Positions 7,528-15,291 of a stretch of 64,000 bases of DNA are shown one piece after another. The DNA lies in assembly GCA_965197455.1 (NCBI GenBank), contig OZ240208.1, forward strand, positions 1,984,001-2,048,000, in the 5' to 3' direction. Origin of the DNA: JAGWBD01 sp965197455 (GTDB lineage: Bacteria; Chloroflexota; Anaerolineae; Aggregatilineales; Phototrophicaceae). The notes under the pieces are model-generated. The model saw only the letters and a list, made by a program, of their open reading frames with translations, did not search any database and was not told the DNA's origin. The translations under genes and the position numbers were made by a program. Numbering within the stretch: position 1 is the first letter of the stretch; each line of letters starts with the position of its first letter.

Positions 7528-8811
7528 TCATGTCGCGGCTTCCGGCGCGACCTCCGCTGGCTGCAGCGCGGGCCGCGCTTGCGCCGGCAGCAGCAAGGTC
7601 AGCAGGCCGGCCAGCACGATCGCGCCGGACACCAGCTGGAAGGATGTCCCCAGGCCGATGACGCCCGCCAGCCAGCCGATGAAGGCGCTGCCCAGTGCGC
7701 CGGTGCCGAAGACCAGCCCGAGCGCGGCGCCGGAAGCCATCGCGCGGCTGGTGGGCAGAAAACCCTGCGCCAGTATCACGATGAGGCCGTGCGAGGCGCC
7801 GCTCAACGCGCCCGACAGAATCGCCAGGGCGAAGGCCGGCGCGCCATCCACCACCGGCAGCAGGAAAAAGGTCGGCGCCGAGCACAGCATGCTGATGGCG
7901 ATCACATGGCGCCGGTCATAACGATCCGCCAGGCCGCCGAAGAACACACCGGCCAGCCCCGACCCGACCCAGAAGAAGCTGGTGATCAGCCCGAATTCGG
8001 CCGGCGTCCAGCCCTTCTGCTGGAAGAGCAGCGGAATGAAGGAAACGACGCCCGGCGAGCCCAGGCTGCGCAGGCTGACCATGACGAGGAAGAGCAGGAC
8101 GACGAAGAGCGTCAGCGGCGCGCGCTTGCCGTCAGCTGCTTTCGTCGCGCTGCCGGCGGTCACGGCGGCCCGGTGCGCGCGGTGGCCGGGCAGAAACAGC
8201 AGCATCAGGATGATGCCTGGCAGCGACAGCAGCGCCGCCCAGGCGGCCGGCAGGGCCGTCCCCTGACTCTGCAGCAGGCCCGCCATGCCCGGCCCCAGCG
8301 CCGCGCCGAAGACGGCGCCGGCCGGCACCGCATTGTCCAGCAGACGCCCGACCAGCGCCGGCCCGAACGCCAGCCCCAGCTGCCCGGTCAGGAAGAACCA
8401 GGCCATGTTGCTGGCCTCGCGCGGCGGGTGGCTCTCCGCCGCGTACTTCATGCCCACCGGATGAAAGGCGCCGCTGCCCAGCGCCGAGATGATGATGATC
8501 AGGGCCATCAGCGGCAGCAGTCCGCTCTCCGACGCCAGCAGGGCCAGCAGCAGCATGCTCGCCGTCCAGCCCAGACCGATGGTGCCCGTCCAGCGCCCGC
8601 CGACGCGGTCCGTCAACCAGCCGAAGATCGGCTGCGTGACCGCGCCCAGCAGCTGCATCATGCCGATGATCAGGCCGAACTGGACCGCACTCAGGGGCAG
8701 CACGTAGAGGCCGATGAAGGCCAGCAGCACCGGAATCGAACTCATGACGGTATCGAGCGCGAAGTGGGAAAAGGCGACCGCCCAGAATTGTCGTTTGCGC
8801 GGGAAGTACAT
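7528..8811 (-). CDS. MFS transporter, fosmidomycin-resistance (Fsr)-like
   Basis: 427 aa with about 12 TM helices. HFALDTVMSSIPVLLAFI at the N-terminus and ALGSGAFHPVGMKYAA are characteristic of the Fsr subgroup of drug/proton antiporters, in which GSGAFHPxG is a signature. The conserved loop GWLTDRVGGRW after TM2 fits the MFS motif A. It likely exports a small amphiphile; substrate is unknown. No convincing ribosome binding site is seen before the ATG. It is divergent from the DUF3179 gene, with 168 bp between them. Confidence 0.8.
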   Translation of the reverse strand: MYFPRKRQFWAVAFSHFALDTVMSSIPVLLAFIGLYVLPLSAVQFGLIIGMMQLLGAVTQPIFGWLTDRVGGRWTGTIGLGWTASMLLLALLASESGLLPLMALIIIISALGSGAFHPVGMKYAAESHPPREASNMAWFFLTGQLGLAFGPALVGRLLDNAVPAGAVFGAALGPGMAGLLQSQGTALPAAWAALLSLPGIILMLLFLPGHRAHRAAVTAGSATKAADGKRAPLTLFVVLLFLVMVSLRSLGSPGVVSFIPLLFQQKGWTPAEFGLITSFFWVGSGLAGVFFGGLADRYDRRHVIAISMLCSAPTFFLLPVVDGAPAFALAILSGALSGASHGLIVILAQGFLPTSRAMASGAALGLVFGTGALGSAFIGWLAGVIGLGTSFQLVSGAIVLAGLLTLLLPAQARPALQPAEVAPEAAT

Positions 8812-8979
8812 GGGGTGGAGTCGGGTCTCGTTGCGGGGCGGGAAGGCGCGGGGCCAGCGACAAGCATGCCGCAGCCAGGCCGGCTTGCCAAGCGCATTGG
8901 ACTGCGATGGCCGCCGGCGGTAAGTTCTGCTGTGCCTGCCGCATCAAAGGTGCAGGCAAATTACAGGAAAGGCCAGACC

Positions 8980-10140
8980 ATGACCACTGCTTCAGGCAGA
9001 CGACTCGCGCGCATCGCGCTGTTGCTGACGCTCATCCTGGGCGCCACGGCGCTCATGCTGCAGGCGGCGCCCGCGCAGGAACACCCGGATTGCGCGGCGC
9101 CATCCTTCGTCCGCTTCCTTGAATTCTGGTATGAGACGGACTTCTGCAACCATACCGTGCCGCTCGAGGAAATCTTTTCCGGCGGCGTGCCGCCGGACGG
9201 CATCCCGCCCATCGACAACCCGGCCTTCGATTCGCTGGAGACCGCCGGGCAGTGGCTGATGCCGCAGTCGCCCGTCCTCGCCTTCGAGCTGAATGGCGCG
9301 GCGCGCGCCTACCCCCTGGCGATCCTGACGCGCCACGAAATCGTCAATGACGTGATTGACGAGCAGCCTGTGGCCGTGACGTTCTGCCCACTCTGCAACT
9401 CGGCCGTGGTCTTCGACCGGCGCGTGGATGGGGAAACGCTGCGCTTCGGCGTCTCCGGCAACCTGCGCCACAGCGACCTGGTGATGTGGGATGATGTGAG
9501 CAAGAGCTGGTGGCAACAGTTCACCGGCGAGGCCATCGTGGGCGTCCACGCCGGCGAGCAGCTGGAGATTCTGCCCTCGCTGCTGGTCAGCTTCGGCGAA
9601 TTCGCGCAGCAGTATCCGCAGGGCGAGGTGCTCTCCCCCGGCGCGCGCGGCTATGGCTCCAACCCCTACGTCGGCTACGACAGCAGCCCGCAGCCCTTCC
9701 TCTTCTTCGGCGAGCCGGATGAGCGGCTCTTCGCGACCGAACGCGTGCTGGGCGCGCTGCTGGGCGGCGAGGCGGCCGCCTGGCCCTTCCCGGCACTGAT
9801 GGAAACTCCGGTCATCAATGACAGCGTCGGCGACTTCGAGGTCGTCGCTTTCTGGCAGCCAGGCCAGACCAGCGCGCTCGACGACCGCGACATCAACAGT
9901 TCGCGCGATGTTGGCATGGCGGCGCTCTATGACCGCGAACTGGACGGCCAGCTGCTCAGCTTCGCGCTGGACGCGGAGGGGCAAATCGTCGATGAGCAGA
10001 CCGGCACGCACTGGAACGTGTTCGGCACGGCGCAGGCGGGCGAACTGGCCGGCAGCCAGCTGCGGCAGCACCTCGCCTTCCCGCATTTCTGGTTCGCGTG
10101 GGCGGCCTTCCGTCCCGAGACGAGCGTTTACGGCCTGTAA
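8980..10140 (+). CDS. Secreted DUF3179 domain protein
   Basis: 386 aa with a signal peptide (ARIALLLTLILGATALMLQ then AAPAQE). The body is DUF3179: VTFCPLCNSAVVFDR, then GVSGNLRHSDLVMWD and WWQQFTGEAIVG, including the paired CPLC cysteines. The family's function is unknown; the CxxC-type pair suggests a redox or metal role outside the membrane, which is inference. AGGAAAGG precedes the ATG by seven bases, so this start is preferred over the long open frame that extends upstream. A strong terminator follows the stop. Confidence 0.8.
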   Translation: MTTASGRRLARIALLLTLILGATALMLQAAPAQEHPDCAAPSFVRFLEFWYETDFCNHTVPLEEIFSGGVPPDGIPPIDNPAFDSLETAGQWLMPQSPVLAFELNGAARAYPLAILTRHEIVNDVIDEQPVAVTFCPLCNSAVVFDRRVDGETLRFGVSGNLRHSDLVMWDDVSKSWWQQFTGEAIVGVHAGEQLEILPSLLVSFGEFAQQYPQGEVLSPGARGYGSNPYVGYDSSPQPFLFFGEPDERLFATERVLGALLGGEAAAWPFPALMETPVINDSVGDFEVVAFWQPGQTSALDDRDINSSRDVGMAALYDRELDGQLLSFALDAEGQIVDEQTGTHWNVFGTAQAGELAGSQLRQHLAFPHFWFAWAAFRPETSVYGL

Positions 10141-10154
10141 GGCGAGGCGACACA

Positions 10155-10186
10155 GCGGGGGCTGCTTCAGCGCAGCCCCCTTGTTG
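10155..10186. terminator. Hairpin terminator between DUF3179 gene and a Uma2 gene
   Basis: Perfect 9-bp stem GGGGGCTGC (10157-10165) / GCAGCCCCC (10172-10180) with loop TTCAGC, followed by TTGTTG. It terminates the plus-strand gene and may also serve the minus-strand Uma2 gene. A near copy of the element (one indel) covers the stop codon of the deoxyribosyltransferase gene at 10862-10888, so the Uma2 gene lies between two copies. Confidence 0.75.
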
Positions 10187-10214
10187 ACAGCGTTGCGCCT
10201 GTGGGCCGCGCCGG

Positions 10215-10790
10215 TCAACCGGGGAAGAGATCACTCACGGTCACGTGAAAACCAGGCAGGGTCGCGCCACCCTTGATGACGTCAGCACCGGCCAGGCGCT
10301 GCGGCTGCTCGTTCGCGCGGTGGATTTCCACCCTGCGCTCGTCCGTATCGACCAGCCACACCATTTGCGTGCCACAGGCCAGGTAGCGCAATGCTTTCGC
10401 GCGCAACTCACGCCATGAGTTGCTGTCGCTGCGCACCTCGACGGCCAGCAGCGGCGCCTCGCGCGGGATGGCCTTCCCGACCCGCCGGCAGATGGCGACA
10501 TCCGGACGGCTGCGCCAGCCCTCCAGCTCAAATGCGCCATCGGTGGGGGCCCCGTAGCCTGGCAGCGCCCCCGTAAACAACCAGTTGTTGAAGTGCGTGG
10601 CGATCAGGCCCTGGACGTCGGCGTGGATGTTCATCGGCGACATTGTGATGACGTCTCCCGCGGCGTTGAATTTGAAGTGGATATCGGGATTTCCTTCGAC
10701 CAGCGCGACGAACTCGTCCATCGTGATGTCTGCGAAACTCGCGATGACCGTGCCGTCGGCGACCTCCAGGTTGCGCGCTGTGATTTCCAT
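10215..10790 (-). CDS. Uma2 family endonuclease, solitary copy
   Basis: 191 aa. A longer N-terminus (MEITARNLEVADGTVIASFA) precedes the usual ITMDEFVALVEGNPD. The catalytic region reads WRSRPDVAICRR, LLAVEVRSDSN and K-ALRYLACGTQMVWLVDTD. GGAGG lies five bases before the ATG. It is more diverged from array 1 than the array copies are from each other and closer to array 2 in RSDSNSWRELRAKA. It is flanked by two near-identical hairpins. Confidence 0.85.
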   Translation of the reverse strand: MEITARNLEVADGTVIASFADITMDEFVALVEGNPDIHFKFNAAGDVITMSPMNIHADVQGLIATHFNNWLFTGALPGYGAPTDGAFELEGWRSRPDVAICRRVGKAIPREAPLLAVEVRSDSNSWRELRAKALRYLACGTQMVWLVDTDERRVEIHRANEQPQRLAGADVIKGGATLPGFHVTVSDLFPG

Positions 10791-10877
10791 GGCGACCTCC
10801 AGCGTCTTGCCCGTTTTCAGTGTACTCCATCCCGGCGCCTGGGCGCGGACGGGCGCCGGACTGCGCGGGGGCTGCCT

Positions 10878-11303
10878 TCAGCGCAGCCCCTGCTCGCGGG
10901 CGTATTCCATCAGGTAGCCTTCCAGCTCCTCGAGCGAGCGCGTCATGCGATTCACCGAGCAGCCCAGCATCAGGTTGACGACCTCCCCGGGGAAGGTCAG
11001 GCGCATGTCCGTGTAGACGCCGACGAGGTGCTTGCCGCGCGCGTAGGCGTAGCCCAGCTCCCAGGCGGTGCCGTCGTCGCTGGTGACCCCGTTGAGGTTG
11101 GCGACCACGAGGTCCGCGAGCTCCAGATTTTCCAGATCCGCGCGAAAGATCGCCTCCGGGTCACGGCCGGTGACGGGTTCTGGCGGCCCGTCGCGATGCG
11201 GCAGGAAAGTCTCGAAGCCGGCCGCCTCCACCACGTCGCTGATTTTCTCGTCAAACCAGCGTTCCCCTTCGTTGAACAGCGGGCCGGCTATGTAGGCGAG
11301 CAT
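10878..11303 (-). CDS. Nucleoside 2-deoxyribosyltransferase family protein
   Basis: 141 aa. The N-terminus MLAYIAGPLFNEGE and the later LADLVVANLNG and DDGTAWELGYAYARGK are the family's motifs (PF05014). Members swap bases on 2'-deoxynucleosides or hydrolyse the glycosidic bond of modified nucleotides, in nucleotide salvage or detoxification. The start is taken at the ATG before LAYIAGP, with GAAGGG about eight bases upstream; the longer open frame is rejected because it overlaps the divergent cofE promoter. The 3' end lies inside a GC hairpin that is a near copy of the one at 10157. Confidence 0.8.
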   Translation of the reverse strand: MLAYIAGPLFNEGERWFDEKISDVVEAAGFETFLPHRDGPPEPVTGRDPEAIFRADLENLELADLVVANLNGVTSDDGTAWELGYAYARGKHLVGVYTDMRLTFPGEVVNLMLGCSVNRMTRSLEELEGYLMEYAREQGLR

Positions 11304-11419
11304 TGCATTGTCCCTTCGTCCCGCTTGCGGCAGGAGCCTTTGGTCAGCAATGCACTCCATTATCCACATTCCGCCGCCGCCGTCAGCCGCTGCCCCTGTG
11401 ATTCCCCCGCGCGGACTGC

Positions 11420-11463
11420 CATAATCCCGCGCCATGGATGACACGGCAGGGAACTCTCAATGA
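11420..11463 (+). promoter_or_regulatory. cofE extended -10 promoter and 9-codon leader ORF
   Basis: TGCCATAAT around 11417-11425 is an extended -10. Eight bases later an ATG (11434) opens a 9-codon frame, MDDTAGNSQ, whose TGA (11461-11463) overlaps the cofE ATG (11460) as ATGA. The leader contains the cofE Shine-Dalgarno AGGGA. The mRNA could be almost leaderless with cofE translated by re-initiation; the short frame may also be chance. Confidence 0.35.
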
Positions 11464-12293
11464 CTCCCCTGATCATCTGGCCGCTGGGTGCGCCGGTGCA
11501 GCAGGCCGCCTTCGACCTGCAGGCCGTCATCAGCGAGGCGCTGGCAGCCGCGCCCGCCGGCCTGCGCGACGGCGACGTGCTGGCTGTCTCAAGCAAGTAC
11601 GCGGCCATCAGCGAAGGCCGCGTCCTGCGCATGGCGGACGTTGTCGTCACCGAGCAGGCCGCAGCCCTGGCGCAACGCTATCACATGCAGCCGGTGATGG
11701 CGCAGCTGGTGCTGCAGGAAGCCGACCATATCTTCGGCGGCATTGAAATGGGCTTCCTGCTGACCGCGAAGACCGGCATCCTCTCGCCCAACGCCGGCCT
11801 CGACCGTTCCAACATCCCCGCAGGCCATGTCGTGCTCTTCCCCGCGCAACCCTACGCGAGCGCCGCGCGCCTGCGCAACGGTCTGCGCCGGCGCCACGGG
11901 GTGGACGTCGGCGTGGTGCTGACCGACAGCTGGCTGGTGCCCGGGCGCCTGGGCACCAGCGGCGTGGCGCTGGCGACGGCCGGCTTCCGGCCGGTGCAGG
12001 ATGAACGCGGCAAACTCGACCTCTTCGGCAATCCCATGACGGTCACGCAGCGCGGCCTGGCCGATACCATCAGCAGCGCAGCGCAGCTGGTCATGGGCGA
12101 GCGTGACGAGGCCACGCCGCTGGCCATCGTGCGCGGCAGCGGCGTAACCCTGGACGATGCGCCGGTCACGATTGCCGATGTGGCCATCCCCTGGCAGCAA
12201 TGTATTTACGTCGAGTCGTTGACGCGCGGCCTGTTGCCGGACGACCTGTCCGGGCAGGCCTTCACAGCCCGCGCCGGAGCGGTCAGCGCATGA
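11460..12293 (+). CDS. cofE: CofE-like coenzyme F420-0:L-glutamate ligase
   Basis: 277 aa of the F420 ligase family PF01996. Motifs seen: GDVLAVSSKYAAISEGR near the N-terminus, TGILSPNAGLDRSN, LFPAQPYASAARLRNGL, VGVVLTDSWLVPGR with RLGTSGVALATAGF, and TQRGLADTISSAAQLVMGE. CofE adds gamma-linked glutamates to F420-0 using GTP, in the cytosol. The length and motif order fit a single-domain CofE without the C-terminal FbiB domain. No other F420 gene is in the window. It is translationally coupled (ATGA) to the P1 peptidase gene downstream. An alternative is a relative that amidates another acid. Confidence 0.8.
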   Translation: MTPLIIWPLGAPVQQAAFDLQAVISEALAAAPAGLRDGDVLAVSSKYAAISEGRVLRMADVVVTEQAAALAQRYHMQPVMAQLVLQEADHIFGGIEMGFLLTAKTGILSPNAGLDRSNIPAGHVVLFPAQPYASAARLRNGLRRRHGVDVGVVLTDSWLVPGRLGTSGVALATAGFRPVQDERGKLDLFGNPMTVTQRGLADTISSAAQLVMGERDEATPLAIVRGSGVTLDDAPVTIADVAIPWQQCIYVESLTRGLLPDDLSGQAFTARAGAVSA

Positions 12294-13375
12294 GCCGCCT
12301 GCGCGATCTCGGCGTCGCAGTGGGGCAACTGCCGGCGGGCCGGCACAACGCCATCACGGATGTGCCCGGCGTGCGCGTGGGCCACACGACGCTCATCCAC
12401 GGCGAAGGCGCGCTGCAGGAGGGCGTCGGGCCGGTGCGCACGGGCGTGACGGCCGTGCTGCCGCACGCGGGCAACGTCTACCGTGACAAGGTCGCGGCAG
12501 CCGTTTACACCTTCAACGGCTACGGCAAGATCATGGGCTTTGAGCAGATTCGCGAGCGCGGCAGCCTTGAGACGCCCGTCCTGCTCACCAGCAACCTGAG
12601 TGTGGCGCGCGCTGGTGACGCCCTGATGAGCTACATGCTGCGGCAAAACCCCGACATCGCGCTGACGACCGGCACGGTCAACTGCGTGGTGGGCGAATGC
12701 AACGACGGCATGCTCAGCGACGCGCGCGGCCGCCACATTCTGCCGCAGCATGTGTGGTCGGCCATCGAGAGCGCGACGGAGGGCGCGGTGGCCGAAGGCA
12801 ACGTGGGCGGCGGCACGGGCACCACCTGTTACCAGTTCAAGGGCGGCATCGGCACGGCCTCACGCAAGCTGCCCGCCGGTGATTACACCCTGGGCGCGCT
12901 GGTGCAGGCCAACCACGGCAAGCGCAAGGAACTGCTGGTGCTGGGCGTGCCGGTGGGCCTCGCCCTGAGCGAGGAGTCTATGCCGCGCCACAACCCCGGC
13001 TCGATCATGATCGTGCTGGCGACTGACGCGCCCTTAGATTCACTGCAGCTGACGCGCCTCGCGAAACGCGCGGCCCTCGGCCTGGCGCGCACGGGAACCG
13101 TCAGCCACGACCAGAGCGGCGACTTCATCATCGCCTTCGCCACCGGCAGGCGCATTCCCCATGAGCCGGACCATATGCTGCACCAGACGCCGCAACTGCA
13201 CGACCGCAGCGCCACGCTGGATGCCTTCTTCCTGGCGACGGTGGAAGCGGTAGAGGAGGCCATCCTCAACGCGTTGCTGGCCGCCGAAACCATGACCGGC
13301 CGCGACGGGCTGCTGGCGCCGGCGCTGCCGGAAGAGCGGCTGCGCGCATTGCTGCGCCGTTACGGCCGCCTGTAA
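12290..13375 (+). CDS. P1 family peptidase (DmpA/BapA type, S58)
   Basis: 361 aa N-terminal nucleophile hydrolase. N-terminal HNAITDVPGVRVGHTT and the later GNVGGGTGTTCYQFKGGIG are family motifs. Self-cleavage is expected between Gly and Ser in HNPGSIMIVLATDAP, which makes Ser the new N-terminal nucleophile of the small subunit; SGDFIIAFATG follows. Relatives release N-terminal D-, L- or beta-amino acids from peptides. The ATG overlaps the cofE stop by four bases, so the two are co-translated. A link between this peptidase and glutamyl tails of F420 or similar amides is inference from that coupling only. Confidence 0.85.
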   Translation: MSRLRDLGVAVGQLPAGRHNAITDVPGVRVGHTTLIHGEGALQEGVGPVRTGVTAVLPHAGNVYRDKVAAAVYTFNGYGKIMGFEQIRERGSLETPVLLTSNLSVARAGDALMSYMLRQNPDIALTTGTVNCVVGECNDGMLSDARGRHILPQHVWSAIESATEGAVAEGNVGGGTGTTCYQFKGGIGTASRKLPAGDYTLGALVQANHGKRKELLVLGVPVGLALSEESMPRHNPGSIMIVLATDAPLDSLQLTRLAKRAALGLARTGTVSHDQSGDFIIAFATGRRIPHEPDHMLHQTPQLHDRSATLDAFFLATVEAVEEAILNALLAAETMTGRDGLLAPALPEERLRALLRRYGRL

Positions 13376-13385
13376 GTCTTCGGTT

Positions 13386-13940
13386 TCAGTCCGCGCGTGG
13401 CGGCTGCGGGAAGATCTCGCTCACATTGACGCGGAAGCCCGGCAGCGTCGCGCCGCCTTCAATGACATCTGCGCCGGACAGGGTCTGCGTACTGCCGTCC
13501 GCGCGGTACAGCTCCAGCGCGCGCGTCTCCGGGTAGACCAGCCACACCATTTGCGTGCCCTGCGCCAGGTAGCGCCGGGCCTTTTCGCGCAGCTCGGTGC
13601 GCGTGTTGCTATCGCTGCGAATCTCCACCGCGAGCAATGGGGCCTCACGCGGGAAAGGGTCCGCCCTGTCCAGTTGGATGGCCACATCCGGGATACACAA
13701 CCAGCCCCCGAGATCATGCGTAGACTCCGTGCCGGCTGCATAGCCAGGCAACCCGCCGCGTTCCAGCCAGTTGTCAAGCAACTTTCCAATTTTCAATTGA
13801 AGCTTGCTGTGCATCCAGCTCGGCGACACTTCGATGACGGCTCCTTCGGCGTCGAGCCTGAACTTGCGTTCCGGGCGACGCTCGACCAGCTCGATGAACT
13901 CGTGCAAGGTGAGTTTCTTTTCGCTGATTGCAACGGCCAT
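13386..13940 (-). CDS. Uma2 family endonuclease, array 2 copy 1
   Basis: 184 aa from the ATG at 13940 (MAVAISEKKLTLHEF), six bases after AGGAGG; an upstream TTG would put the Shine-Dalgarno inside the gene. Catalytic signature: CIPDVAIQ, LLAVEIRSDSNTRTE, K-ARRYLAQGTQMVWLVYP. The hypervariable segment after EVSPS reads as a different helix from copy 2, although the N-terminal 45 and C-terminal 90 residues are largely shared. The tail FPQPPRAD is slightly longer than in the other copies. Confidence 0.85.
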   Translation of the reverse strand: MAVAISEKKLTLHEFIELVERRPERKFRLDAEGAVIEVSPSWMHSKLQLKIGKLLDNWLERGGLPGYAAGTESTHDLGGWLCIPDVAIQLDRADPFPREAPLLAVEIRSDSNTRTELREKARRYLAQGTQMVWLVYPETRALELYRADGSTQTLSGADVIEGGATLPGFRVNVSEIFPQPPRAD

Positions 13941-14001
13941 GGCCACCCTCCTGTGGCTCAACTTCTTCCAGTGTAGCCGAACAGACGCCGGACGCGCTGT
14001 T

Positions 14002-14553
14002 TCAGTCCGCGCGCGGCGGCGGGAAGATTTCGCTCACACTGACGCGGAAGCCGGGCAGCGTCGCGCCGCCTTCAATAACGTCAGCGCCGGACAGGGTCTG
14101 CGTATTGCCGTCCGCGCGATACAGTTCCAGCGCGCGCGTCTCCGGGTAGACCAGCCACACCATTTGCGTGCCCTGCGCAAGGTAGCGCCGGGCCTTTTCG
14201 CGCAGCTCAGTGCGCGTGTTGCTGTCGCTGCGCACTTCCACCGCCAACAGCGGCGCCTCGCGCGGATAAGGCTCACCTTCCACAGGCAGTACAGCCACAT
14301 CCGGGACGCACAGCCAGCCGTCCAGATCGTGCGTGATCTCCGTGCCAGCCCCGTAGCCCGGCAAGGCGCCGGCACTCAACCAGCCCTGGAGTACTCCGCA
14401 AATCCACCCTTGCAAGAACCCGTGACTGCGACTCGGCGACACTTCGATGACGGCTCCTTCGGCGTCGAGTTTGAACTTGCGATCGGGATAGCGTTCCTCC
14501 AGCCCGACGAACTCGTGCAGCGTGAGTTTCTTTTCGCTGATTGCAACAGCCAT
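14002..14553 (-). CDS. Uma2 family endonuclease, array 2 copy 2
   Basis: 183 aa from ATG 14553, AGGAGG spaced by six. The N-terminus MAVAISEKKLTLHEF is identical to copy 1, followed by VGLEERYPDRKF. Catalytic positions are CVPDVAV, LLAVEVRSDSNTRTE and K-ARRYLAQGTQMVWLVYP. The segment between EVSPS and LPGY is unlike copy 1. Function unknown as for the family; tandem placement on the same strand with identical leaders suggests joint expression. Confidence 0.85.
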   Translation of the reverse strand: MAVAISEKKLTLHEFVGLEERYPDRKFKLDAEGAVIEVSPSRSHGFLQGWICGVLQGWLSAGALPGYGAGTEITHDLDGWLCVPDVAVLPVEGEPYPREAPLLAVEVRSDSNTRTELREKARRYLAQGTQMVWLVYPETRALELYRADGNTQTLSGADVIEGGATLPGFRVSVSEIFPPPRAD

Positions 14554-14613
14554 GGCCACCCTCCTGTGGCTCAACTCCTCCAGTTTATCCGAACGGACGC
14601 CGGACGCGCTGTT

Positions 14614-15174
14614 TCAGTCCGCGCGCGGCGGCGGGAAGATGTCGCTCACACTGACGCGGAAGCCCGGCAGCATCGCGCCGCCTTCAATGACGTCCGCGCC
14701 GGACAGGGTCTGCGTACTGCCATCCGCGCGGTACAGCTCCAGCGCGCACGTCTCCGGATAGACCAGCCACACCATTTGCGTTCCCTGCGCCAGGTAGCGC
14801 CGGGCCTTTTCGCGCAGCTCAGTGCGCGTGTTGCTGTCGCTGCGCACTTCCATCGCCACCAGCGGCGCCACCAGCGGGACGGGCGCGACATCCCTGGGCT
14901 GAATGGCCACATCCGGGCGACAGCGCCAGCCCCCGAGTTCGTGTGCGACTTCCGTGGCGGCCCCGTAACCGGGCAGGGCGCCACGCCTGAGCCAGCCGTT
15001 GAACAGCGTCACGATGAGGCCCTGGGTTTCTCCGTGCTCCCACTGTGGTGTCATCTCGACGACGTCTCCCCGGGCATCGAATTTGTAGTGGCGTTCGGGG
15101 TTGCATTCGACCAGAGAGATGAACTCGTCCATGGTCATGCGGGTTGTGCGGGTTACAGGGGCTTCGGTGACCAT
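14614..15174 (-). CDS. Uma2 family endonuclease, array 2 copy 3 (mosaic)
   Basis: 186 aa from ATG 15174 (MVTEAPVTRTTRMTMDEF), six bases after AGGAGG. The first 45 residues are a different N-terminal type, almost identical to the solitary Uma2 gene at 19183-19743, while the last 85 residues match copies 1 and 2 of this array. Catalytic sequence CRPDVAI, VAMEVRSDSNTRTE. The gene therefore joins two lineages near its middle. It is the first gene of the array in transcription order, divergent from the ThDP enzyme gene. Confidence 0.85.
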   Translation of the reverse strand: MVTEAPVTRTTRMTMDEFISLVECNPERHYKFDARGDVVEMTPQWEHGETQGLIVTLFNGWLRRGALPGYGAATEVAHELGGWRCRPDVAIQPRDVAPVPLVAPLVAMEVRSDSNTRTELREKARRYLAQGTQMVWLVYPETCALELYRADGSTQTLSGADVIEGGAMLPGFRVSVSDIFPPPRAD

Positions 15175-15214
15175 GTCCACCCTCCTGTGGCTCAACTCCC
15201 CCAGTTTACCCGAT

Positions 15215-15289
15215 TCGACGCCGGGGCGTGCCTGGACTATCATCGCAAACGTAATGACACAATACCGTTCTGCATTTAAGGGAAGCTAG
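15215..15289 (+). promoter_or_regulatory. Promoter and 11-codon leader ORF before the ThDP enzyme gene
   Basis: -35 TCGACG (15215-15220), 17-bp spacer, -10 TATCAT (15238-15243). An ATG at 15254 opens MTQYRSAFKGS, stopping at TAG 15287-15289, two bases before the ThDP gene ATG. The leader contains the Shine-Dalgarno AAGGGA. Promoter quality is moderate; the leader frame may be fortuitous. Confidence 0.4.
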
Positions 15290-15291
15290 GT

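Larger units (their letters stand above)
13386..15180. repeat. Second Uma2 array: three tandem ~612-bp units
   Basis: Stop-end spacing is 616 and 612 bp (13386, 14002, 14614). Spacers are near identical: GACGCCGGACGCGCTG occurs before the ends of the second and third genes, and every gene has AGGAGGGTGG before its start. The C-terminal 80 codons are almost the same in all three, the hypervariable segment is not. Confidence 0.85.

Noticed and set aside
7414..8979. Upstream extension of the DUF3179 frame by 522 codons
   Set aside because: The extension is antisense to the MFS gene, is Gln/Arg-rich, and the signal peptide and ribosome binding site place the start at 8980.
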